Source: Planctomycetota bacterium
GTDB taxonomy: Bacteria > Planctomycetota > UBA1135 > GCA-002748355
DNA length: 41,305 bases
Direction: 5' to 3'
Assembly (NCBI GenBank): GCA_011321845.1
Contig: DROQ01000101.1
Coordinates: 1 to 41,305, forward strand
Part shown: one piece after another, positions 35,112-41,305 of the stretch
Position numbering within the stretch: the first letter of the stretch is position 1
Layout of the letters: each line of letters opens with the position of its first letter
Made by a program: the position numbers and the translations under genes
Notes under the pieces: generated by a model
Database searches by the model: none
What the model was told of the DNA's origin: nothing
The model's input: only the letters and a program-made list of their open reading frames with translations

Positions 35112-35228
35112 AAGGAGGATTAAAGCCCATCCTTCAGGGAAACTTTCGTGGAGAAAAAAACGGATCCCACCAAGTTCCAGGAGTGCCAAAGTTTTCTTCG
35201 AACCCTGCAAATTTGGGTTTCATACCCT

Positions 35229-36011
35229 CTACCCCACTTCGCGGTTGCGGGGGGTGGGGGTTTGGGGGGTGGGCGTTTGGGCTTGGGGCGGGGAGGGTTG
35301 CCAGGAGGAGAAGCGGAGTGTGAGGACGGTCCAGTAGCCGCGGAGGAGGGTTTTTAGGGTGAGGGTGGATTGGCCGCGTTCGCGTTCGGTGAAGCGGATG
35401 GGGACTTCGGCGATGCGGAGGCCGGATTTCTTGGCGCGGTGGAGAAGCTCTTGGACGATGGCGGGGCCTTGGCTCTGGGCGAAGGCGGCCTGGGTGCGTT
35501 CGAGGGCTTCGCGGGTCCAGGCGCGGTAGCCGGAGTTGCAGTCGCGGACCTTGAGGCCGAGGACGAGGCGGATGTAAGTGTTGGCGGCTTTGGTGACGAG
35601 GCGGCGCCAGAGGGGGCGCCCGAGATCCTGGCCGCCGGGGACGCCGCGGGAGCCGAGGACGAGGTCGTGACCTTCGCCGATCTTGAAGAGGAGGTCGGGG
35701 AGGTGGCGGGGGTCGTGGGAGAAGTCGGCGTCCATCTCGATGGCGCCCCGGTAGCCTTGGGCGAGGGCGTAGGCGAAACCGGCGGCGCCGGCGCGGCCGC
35801 GGCCGCGGTCGGTCTTGCGGTGGAGGAGGTGGACGCGGGGGTCTCTTCGGGCGGCCTCATGGACGAGGCGATGGGTGCCGTCGGGGGAGTCGTCGTCGAC
35901 GACGAGGACTTCGAGGAGGGGGTCGGCCCGGAGGATGGCGTCGATGAGGGGGAGGATGTTTTCGGCTTCGTTGTAGGTGGGAACGACGACGAGCCAGCCC
36001 TTGTTTCTCAT
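35229..36011 (-). CDS. Polyprenol-phosphate mannosyltransferase-like GT2
   Basis: The 260-residue protein belongs to the DPM1/polyprenol-monophosphomannose synthase group of GT2: VVPTYNEAENI, VVDDDSPDGT, MDADFSHDP (DxD) and LGSRGVPGG. Such enzymes move mannose or glucose from a nucleotide sugar to a lipid phosphate on the cytoplasmic face; the product is a donor for later envelope glycosylation. The C-terminus has no membrane helices and ends in a Pro/Thr/Gln tail of about 17 residues (QTPTPQTPTP) coded by a very G-rich plus strand. The ATG overlaps the stop of the GT9 gene by ATGA. It is the last gene of the glycan operon. Confidence 0.9.
   Translation of the reverse strand: MRNKGWLVVVPTYNEAENILPLIDAILRADPLLEVLVVDDDSPDGTHRLVHEAARRDPRVHLLHRKTDRGRGRAGAAGFAYALAQGYRGAIEMDADFSHDPRHLPDLLFKIGEGHDLVLGSRGVPGGQDLGRPLWRRLVTKAANTYIRLVLGLKVRDCNSGYRAWTREALERTQAAFAQSQGPAIVQELLHRAKKSGLRIAEVPIRFTERERGQSTLTLKTLLRGYWTVLTLRFSSWQPSPPQAQTPTPQTPTPRNREVG
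35248..35298 (+). other. G-rich tract with eight G-runs (possible G-quadruplex)
   Basis: The plus strand carries at least eight runs of three to six G separated by one to five bases. It fits the usual G3+N1-7 quadruplex pattern. It lies within the 3' end of the minus-strand GT2 gene, so the mRNA is C-rich and any quadruplex would form in the non-transcribed-product strand of DNA. It also codes for the Pro/Thr/Gln tail. Confidence 0.6.
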
Positions 36012-37186
36012 CTGGGCGCCCTCTCGCTGAGGAAGGGTTGGAGAGCCTCGTGGACGCGGTCCACGCTGATGGACTCCTGGCAGTCGGGGTGCTTGTCGCA
36101 GCTCGCGTAGCAGCAGAGGCAGTCCAGGTCCTCGGCGAAGAGTTTCTCGCCCTTGCCGTAGAGCTCGATCTCGCTGTGGGAGGTGGGGCCGAAGAGGGCG
36201 ATGACGGGTTTGGAAAAGGCGGTGCCCAAGTGCAGGGCGAGGGTGTCCCCGGTGACGAGGGCATCAACGAGGGAGAGGCGGGCGGCGAAGGCGCGCAGGC
36301 TGTTGTCGTTGCCGGCGTCGATGAGCCCGCAGCCTTCGCAGGCCTGGCGCAGGGCGCGGTGGCGCTCGACCTCTTCGGGGCCGCCGAGGAGCATGACCTG
36401 GTGGCCTTCCTTGCTGAGCCGGTGGATCAGCTCGGTCTGGCCCTGGAGGGTCCAGCGCTTTTGGGGCCAGCGGCCTCCCGCGCCGGTGTTGATGCCGACG
36501 AGCCGGGCGCCCTTCTTGGCGGACCTCTTGCCCAGGGAGGCGAGCCAGGCTTCGGCTTCGGCCCGCTCCTGGTCGCTGACGACCCAGATGGGCCGGTCCT
36601 CGACAGGGGTCTCCAGCTCGAGGAGGGCGCCGACGAGGTTTTGGTAGGTCTCCCTGTTGGCTTTTTTTCGCTCGTCGGAGAGGCCCATCAGGAACCAGCG
36701 CTCGGCCTCGGCGGAGAGGGGTTGGACCTGGCCGCGACCATCCAGGGAGAAGCCCACCCTGCGCCCCCCTTCGGCGAGGGGGATGCCCTGGGCCAGGGCC
36801 ACGGTCATGGGGTCGGCGTCGGGACAGAGCACGAGGTCGAAGGGCACCTGGGCCAGCAGCGCGGGGAGGGCACCGCCCACCGTGACATGAAGACCATCGA
36901 CAAGGGGGTTGTTCTCGAACAGCGGCGCAGCCGAGGGCAGGGTCAGCCAGTCGATGCGGGCCTGCCGGTAGCGGCGCCGGATTCCGGGCAGGAAGCTCGT
37001 GCTGCGGAGGACGTCGCCGACGGCGGCCAGCTTGACGATGGCGACGCGGAAGCCGGCGGGGTCGTACTCGGGGCAGTCGGGGCAGAGGTAGCCCTCCCTC
37101 TTGTGCGGCTTGCAGGGCCGCTCGGGACGGAAGTGCCGGCAGTCGCGCCTCAGGGAGGCGAGGTTGAGGGAGTCGTCGAGGCTCAA
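36008..37186 (-). CDS. GT9 heptosyltransferase-like glycosyltransferase with cysteine clusters
   Basis: The 392-residue protein begins at TTG, overlapping the previous stop as TTGA, with GGAG 7 nt upstream. The GT9 fold is shown by IVKLAAVGDVLRSTSFLPGI near residue 48, GINTGAGGRWPQKRW in the middle, and LLGGPEE, TGDTLALHLGTAFSKPVIALFGPT toward the end; these bind ADP-heptose in known members. Unusual features are a Cys-rich N-terminus before the fold (Cys16, Cys25, Cys35, Cys38) and a C-terminal DCLCCYASCDKHPDC segment. Together they could hold a metal or Fe-S cluster (inference). The likely role is adding heptose or a related sugar to LPS core or another glycolipid. It is part of the minus-strand glycan operon. 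Confidence 0.87.
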   Translation of the reverse strand: MSLDDSLNLASLRRDCRHFRPERPCKPHKREGYLCPDCPEYDPAGFRVAIVKLAAVGDVLRSTSFLPGIRRRYRQARIDWLTLPSAAPLFENNPLVDGLHVTVGGALPALLAQVPFDLVLCPDADPMTVALAQGIPLAEGGRRVGFSLDGRGQVQPLSAEAERWFLMGLSDERKKANRETYQNLVGALLELETPVEDRPIWVVSDQERAEAEAWLASLGKRSAKKGARLVGINTGAGGRWPQKRWTLQGQTELIHRLSKEGHQVMLLGGPEEVERHRALRQACEGCGLIDAGNDNSLRAFAARLSLVDALVTGDTLALHLGTAFSKPVIALFGPTSHSEIELYGKGEKLFAEDLDCLCCYASCDKHPDCQESISVDRVHEALQPFLSERAPR

Positions 37187-38322
37187 GGGCCTTCTCCGTT
37201 TTCGAGTTCTGGTGCGCCGCCTTGGAGCAGCTCGAGGTAGAAGGCCTCAGTTTCCCGGCACATCCTCCCGAGATCAAAGAGTTCTCGGCATCTTTCGGCG
37301 GCGCGGCTCCCCATGGCGCGGGCGGCCTCGGGCGCGTCGATCAGGTCTGCGAGAGCGGCGGCGAGGGCGGCGGGATCCTCGGGGGCGAAGTGCCGGCCGC
37401 TCGCGGGGTCCTCGATGGCTTCGATCATGCCGCCGACGCGCGCGGCCACGACAGGGAGGCCGGCGGCCATGGCCTCGAGCAGGGCGACGCCGAGGCCTTC
37501 GCGGCGCGAGGGGAGGCAGAAGAGATCGGCGGCGGCGAGCAGGTCCTCCACGGGCTGGACGCGGCCGGGGAAGAGGACGCTGAGGCCGTCCGGGAGGCGG
37601 GCGGCCTGGGCGCGGAGGCGGTCCAGCTCGGGGCCTTGGCCGGCCAGGACCCACTGCAGCCTGCGCCCGGCCAGGCGCGGCGCGAGGAGGGCGAGGGCCT
37701 CCAGCAGGATGTCCTGGCCCTTGCGGCGGTGGAGGCTGGCGGCCGTGACGCCGACCAGCGCGTCCGGGTCCAGCCCCAGGCGGGCGCGAGCCGGGGCGCG
37801 CGCCGCCGAGAAGGCCAGCCCCGCGAAGCGCCCGCTGTCCACCCCGTCGTGGATGAGGCGCGCCCGCGCGGGCGGCACCCCCAGCCCGAGGACCTCGCGC
37901 CGCACGGCCCCCGACACGCAGACCACCCCGTCCACGGCCGAGGCGTAGAGCCAGCGCTTCCAGGGGTTGCGCCGGAGCGCGTAGTCCATGCGGCGGGTGA
38001 CGACCTTGGCGGGCAAGAGGCCCGCGCAGGCGATGGCCCCCAGCTTGTGCGAGCGCGAACAGGCAAGGTGCACCAGCTCCGGTGCCTCGGACTTGACGAG
38101 TCGGCGAAGACCACGCAGGGCCCCCACCGAGAGATCGTTGCGCATGCGCAGTTCGTGAATCGGCAAACCCAGCTCCAAGGGAACCGCCCCGAAACACGCC
38201 CCCGGCTGCAGCGCAAAACTCTGCGCGTGCCCCCGCTCCACCAGCCAGCGCACCAGCGCCTCGAATTGCATCTCCCCGCCCGACCAGCCTCGCTCGGCGA
38301 GAATATGGAGGATCCTAGCCAA
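37183..38322 (-). CDS. GT4 glycosyltransferase
   Basis: The product is about 379 residues if translation begins at the TTG at 38322, which gives the typical GT4 N-terminus (LARILHILAERGWSGGE); the frame is open to 38400 but that would run into the upstream gene. The two GT-B halves are clear: a first half to about residue 170, then VGVTAASLHRRKGQDILLEAL, WVLAGQGPE, and FCLPSRREGLGVALLEAMAAGLPVV (the EX7E-type donor site). It probably transfers a hexose or similar sugar from a nucleotide donor to the growing glycan at the cytoplasmic membrane. The stop overlaps the next gene's TTG start. Confidence 0.9.
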   Translation of the reverse strand: MARILHILAERGWSGGEMQFEALVRWLVERGHAQSFALQPGACFGAVPLELGLPIHELRMRNDLSVGALRGLRRLVKSEAPELVHLACSRSHKLGAIACAGLLPAKVVTRRMDYALRRNPWKRWLYASAVDGVVCVSGAVRREVLGLGVPPARARLIHDGVDSGRFAGLAFSAARAPARARLGLDPDALVGVTAASLHRRKGQDILLEALALLAPRLAGRRLQWVLAGQGPELDRLRAQAARLPDGLSVLFPGRVQPVEDLLAAADLFCLPSRREGLGVALLEAMAAGLPVVAARVGGMIEAIEDPASGRHFAPEDPAALAAALADLIDAPEAARAMGSRAAERCRELFDLGRMCRETEAFYLELLQGGAPELENGEGP

Positions 38323-38341
38323 GGCCCAAGCGCCCGGACCC

Positions 38342-39574
38342 TCAGTTTCCCGAGCCCAGCCTCGGATAGAGAGGCAGGGGTTCGTCCACCTCTTCGACAA
38401 GGCGAGGGCTCTTGCCCCGGGGGATCACAGGCCCCTGGAGGACCGGCGGCTCCCAGAGGGCCTTTTTTCCAGCGAGGATCTCGAGGATGTCCCCGATCCG
38501 ATGACGGTACTGGTGTTGCTCACGGACCAGCTCGTATCCCTGTTGCGCAATCCTGTCCCGCTCCCCATCCCGCTCCAGGTAATACTCGCACAGTTCCCGG
38601 CACTCCTCCTCCGTCTTGAACCAGACCAGGTGGCGATGGTTCTCGAAGACTTCCTCCATCCCCGGAACGTAGCGCACGACATGGAACCCCCGACAAGCAA
38701 GGGTCAGGAAGAAACGATTGCTGAAGTAGAGCCGTGAGTCATTGGACTGGTTGAGGCCGAGCACAATCTTGGAACGCGCGCAGATCCTGGCGTAATGTTT
38801 CGGCCGCGCCTCGCCGGCGAGATGCAGGTTTTTGAAGCGGCGCATGTGGGGCAGCCAGCTGTCCCGCAGGCCGAAGATCGTGAGGTCGGACCAGGTGGAA
38901 ACCCTGGCCAGGAACTCGGGGCGATTCCCCATGTGCCCGGGGCCGCCGATGAAGGCGATGTCCCGATCGAAGGTCCCCTGGGGATTGGGGTAGGGTTTGT
39001 GGTACTTGGGCGAGTACCCGCTCATCAAAAAGGTCGACTGCTGGATACCCTTTTGCCGGTAGGCTTGGACAAGGCTCGGAGTCGAAAGGCAGAGAAGGCG
39101 GGTGTTCCGCACATATTCGACATGGCTGGACTCGAGGCAGCGGGTCTGCTCCTCCATCCAGACAACGGTCGGGATCTCAGGGGCCAGCTCCTCCATGAGG
39201 AGTGGCGGGAGATCGTGGAAAAAGACGAAGCAGAGATCGGGCTTGTAGAGATGTTTGACGAGGCGGACGGCCTGGTACATGCCCCACTTGCCGATCCATC
39301 GGCGCAGCCGCGAGCAGTTGACCCAGGAGACCGTAAGGCCGTTGGCGCGGAGAGCGTCGACCAGACCGCCGGTACAGCAGCTCCGCGACTTCTGCTTCCC
39401 GAAGAAAAGGACGCGCCTGGGCTCGATGGGGAGGGGTTGGGGGATACCCGCTTCGGTACGGACTTCTTCCAGCGTTGGAGAAGGTTCACAAGACGAGACT
39501 CGGGCAGATGTGAGAGGTTCGTGAGCAATACGCCCAGTCCCTCTGGGCTCAGCCCCTCTGGGTTCGTGAATCAT
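38342..39574 (-). CDS. CgeB-like glycosyltransferase (DUF3880/GT1_2 type)
   Basis: The 410-residue protein has an N-terminal Pro/Arg-rich stretch of about 50 residues, then RVLFFGKQKSRSCCTGGL and a Rossmann half with CFVFFHDLPPLL. The C-terminal half matches the CgeB/Glyco_trans_1_2 pattern: KIVLGLNQSNDSRLYFSNRFFLTLACRGF split into GLNQSNDSR and SNRFFLTLACRGF, then VWFKTEEECRELCEYYL. Members are found in spore-coat and cell-surface glycan clusters; donor and acceptor are unknown. GGAG lies 9 nt before the ATG. The gene follows the WaaP-like kinase gene after 21 bases and precedes the GT4 start by 19 bases. Confidence 0.82.
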   Translation of the reverse strand: MIHEPRGAEPRGTGRIAHEPLTSARVSSCEPSPTLEEVRTEAGIPQPLPIEPRRVLFFGKQKSRSCCTGGLVDALRANGLTVSWVNCSRLRRWIGKWGMYQAVRLVKHLYKPDLCFVFFHDLPPLLMEELAPEIPTVVWMEEQTRCLESSHVEYVRNTRLLCLSTPSLVQAYRQKGIQQSTFLMSGYSPKYHKPYPNPQGTFDRDIAFIGGPGHMGNRPEFLARVSTWSDLTIFGLRDSWLPHMRRFKNLHLAGEARPKHYARICARSKIVLGLNQSNDSRLYFSNRFFLTLACRGFHVVRYVPGMEEVFENHRHLVWFKTEEECRELCEYYLERDGERDRIAQQGYELVREQHQYRHRIGDILEILAGKKALWEPPVLQGPVIPRGKSPRLVEEVDEPLPLYPRLGSGN

Positions 39575-39595
39575 GCGGGCAAGCTCCGACGCAAC

Positions 39596-40681
39596 TTACG
39601 AACAAGGCCAGGGTGGAGAAAGACGAGATAGGAGGCTTGCAACATCATCCCCTCCCATCGGGAATTCCTGAACACCCTCTTGATGGAGAATATACAGACA
39701 TTCCCGGCGAGAAAACCAAGGAATGTTTCGGTCCCAGGCGAGGATGCGGGATCCTTGCTGGGGGCCGAGGAGGACGGCCCGGAGCCAAAAGGGGCGCAGG
39801 GAACGCTGGGCCTGGAGTTTGAGGACCCGGGCACCACCCTCCAGCAAAGCCTGGCTGAGAAGACATGGGCCGAGGCCGGGAACCTCCACCAATCCGGCGG
39901 AATCGTAGGCCTGGGGCAGGCTAGAGCCTCTTCGCTGCAAGCGGAGAAGGGTGGGATGGCGCAGGGCATGGGGGCGGCTGCGCTGGACCTTGGTACTGTT
40001 TCGCAGGGCGTGGCGGAGGCGGGTCGCCTGCTCTTGTTGCTTGCGACCTTCCACCGCGGCCAGGGCCGGCACAGGGTCGATTTTTTTTTCGCGAAGCCAG
40101 GCTTCCACCTGCTTTTGGGGGAGAGTCTGGAGCATTTCGGTGAGGAGAGGGGCCAGCATAGAGGGAAGGAGGCGGGCAGGGAGGGGGCCTCGGAAAAACC
40201 GGCAGGACTGGAAATCGAGGAAGGCGACCTGTCCATCCTCGAGAAGGCGGAGGTTGTCGCCGTGGAGGTCGGGATGGTAGATGCCTTTTGCGGCCAGGTC
40301 CAGGGTGGCGCCCAGGAGGCGGCGGCGGGCGGGAGGGTCGAGGGCTTGGCCCTCCGGGAGGGCGGCGGTGAGGAGGACGGCGCGTTTGGGGCCCAAGGGG
40401 CCGCGGACACTGCGCTCGGCCAGGACGCGGGGGACCAGGACGCCACGGGCTGCAGCGCGGGCGAGGTTCTGTGCCTCCCGGGCGCTGGGCGAAGGGCGCA
40501 GGGCATAGCGCAGCCGGACGCGGAGGAAGGGGAAGAGGTGCTGCTTGGCGTAGAGGACGCCCTCTTCGGTCTCGACGCGGAGGACGCGGCGGAGGATGCG
40601 TTCGGAGACGAGTTCGGCCCCAGGGGGGAACGCACCGCGGAGGAGTTGGGCTTTCAGCTGGCTCACCTTCGGCTCGCTCAT
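39596..40681 (-). CDS. WaaP/KdkA-like lipopolysaccharide-core kinase
   Basis: The 361-residue protein has the eukaryotic-kinase-like Kdo/WaaP pattern: GVLYAKQHL with the ATP-binding Lys, HPDLHGDN at 136-143 (catalytic Asp138 and metal-binding Asn143) and FLDFQ with Asp156. WaaP-type kinases phosphorylate heptose or Kdo in the LPS inner core, which strengthens the outer membrane. Here the N-lobe is short and about 140 residues follow the kinase core, more than in typical KdkA; their role is unknown. The ATG overlaps the stop of the preceding GT4 gene (ATGA). Its presence suggests that the cluster makes LPS or a related phosphorylated glycolipid. Confidence 0.87.
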   Translation of the reverse strand: MSEPKVSQLKAQLLRGAFPPGAELVSERILRRVLRVETEEGVLYAKQHLFPFLRVRLRYALRPSPSAREAQNLARAAARGVLVPRVLAERSVRGPLGPKRAVLLTAALPEGQALDPPARRRLLGATLDLAAKGIYHPDLHGDNLRLLEDGQVAFLDFQSCRFFRGPLPARLLPSMLAPLLTEMLQTLPQKQVEAWLREKKIDPVPALAAVEGRKQQEQATRLRHALRNSTKVQRSRPHALRHPTLLRLQRRGSSLPQAYDSAGLVEVPGLGPCLLSQALLEGGARVLKLQAQRSLRPFWLRAVLLGPQQGSRILAWDRNIPWFSRRECLYILHQEGVQEFPMGGDDVASLLSRLSPPWPCS

Positions 40682-41305
40682 GGGGCTTGGGGGGCCTGGG
40701 GAAGGAGGCGTTCATAAAGGGCGCGGAGGACGGCCTTGCCCTCGGCGTCCCAGTCGCGGACCTGGCGGGCAGCGGTCTGGCCCAGACGCTGGGCGAGGAC
40801 GAGATCGCGGAGGACGAGGAGGAGAGAAGCGGCGAGGGCCTCGGGCTCGGGGGCGCTGAGCAGGCCGGTGCGCCCGGGATCGATCAGATCCACGAAGCCC
40901 GGGTGTTCGGGAGCGACGACGGGCAGCTCGAAGAGCATGGCCTCCCGCAGCGCGCGGCAGGTAGCATCGCTCCCGGGAACCAGGAAAAGGAAGGCATCCG
41001 CCCCGGCCAGGGCTTCGGCGTAGTCCGCTCCCCGGAGGTAGCCGGGGAAAAGCACAGCGTCCTGCAGGCCGAGCTGGGCCAGGGGGCGCTCGCAGACTTC
41101 GGCGAAGACACCCTCGTCGGGACGCCCCAGGACGAGGAGGCGCGCCTCGGGCAAGCTGCGCCGCAGGGCCGCCATGGCCTCCCAGGCCAGCCCCCAGCGC
41201 CGGCGCCGCTGGATCCGCGCGGTCAGAACAACAATGGGTGTCCCGCTTGGCAAACCCAGGCGGGCGCGGAGTTTGGCGCGGGCGGCGGGGGAGGCGAGGC
41301 GGGGG
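40678..41305 (-). CDS. GT4 glycosyltransferase, 5' end outside window
   Basis: The frame is open to the window edge, so the start lies beyond base 41305; the TTG at 41253 is inside the gene. The visible 208 residues are the C-terminal GT-B half: ARAKLRARLGLPSGTPIVVL at the lobe boundary, then ARLLVLGRPDEG, VLFPGYLRGADYAEALAGAD and REAMLFELPVVAPEHPGFVDLI (EX7E-type donor region). The usual RLxxxKG is replaced by ARIQRRRRWG. Sugar unknown. It is the first visible gene of the glycan operon and its stop overlaps the kinase start by 4 nt. Confidence 0.87.
   Translation of the reverse strand, partial: PRLASPAARAKLRARLGLPSGTPIVVLTARIQRRRRWGLAWEAMAALRRSLPEARLLVLGRPDEGVFAEVCERPLAQLGLQDAVLFPGYLRGADYAEALAGADAFLFLVPGSDATCRALREAMLFELPVVAPEHPGFVDLIDPGRTGLLSAPEPEALAASLLLVLRDLVLAQRLGQTAARQVRDWDAEGKAVLRALYERLLPQAPQAP

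Noticed and set aside
36038-38619. Plus-strand open frames of 400 and 465 residues over the glycan operon
   Set aside because: They are compositional shadows of the GT9 and GT4 genes.

Overview
The window looks like a chromosomal segment of a GC-rich, Gram-negative-type bacterium, most likely a planctomycete (Planctomycetota). The evidence is a Ser/Thr kinase with C-terminal WD40-type repeats beside an ECF sigma factor, a second ECF sigma factor fused to a membrane-anchored propeller-like region, large secreted repeat proteins (four CARDB domains; ELWxxDGT repeats) with signal peptides and beta-rich C-terminal modules, and an Rieske/cytochrome b pair whose cytochrome b carries a fused cytochrome c. 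The phylum is inferred from gene content; no rRNA gene is present. Two stretches (about 29.0-31.5 kb and 33.4-35.2 kb) look AT-richer than their neighbours.

Layout. 1-2304 (+): 3' part of a secreted HEAT-repeat protein. 2820-5804 (+): secreted trypsin-like protease with four CARDB domains. 5807-12515 (-): a five-gene co-directional set read as DUF2157 membrane protein, DUF4401 membrane protein, GDYXXLXY protein, Ser/Thr kinase-WD40, ECF sigma factor; the first three are translationally coupled. 12809-14372 (+): ArsR and the Acr3 arsenite exporter behind a palindrome that overlaps a TATAAT box. 14702-17806 (+): secreted ELWxxDGT-repeat protein. 17819-20275: OxyR (-) divergent from a di-haem peroxidase-family cytochrome c (+), a likely peroxide-response pair. 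20282-24941 (-): queA, a secreted alpha/beta hydrolase and the sigma-propeller fusion. 24992-26557 (+): a processive membrane GT2 glycosyltransferase.

26577-31119 (-) holds three exported or membrane-anchored proteins that I do not recognise. 31548-33403 (+) encodes the Rieske protein and the cytochrome b-c fusion, which together could form a minimal quinol:electron-acceptor oxidoreductase. 33616-35111 (+) is an AbiE type IV toxin-antitoxin pair preceded by repeated ACAAAG half-sites. 35229 to the window edge (-) is a six-gene surface glycan or LPS-core operon: GT4, WaaP-like kinase, CgeB-like transferase, GT4, GT9 heptosyltransferase-like protein and a polyprenol-phosphate mannosyltransferase-like GT2. 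Several of its genes overlap by 4 nt. No tRNA, rRNA, CRISPR array or insertion sequence was seen.

The best candidates for undescribed biology are the sigma-TM-propeller fusion, the DUF2157/DUF4401/GDYXXLXY-kinase-sigma locus, the three-gene unknown cluster, and the two-gene bc-type complex with its own cytochrome c domain.
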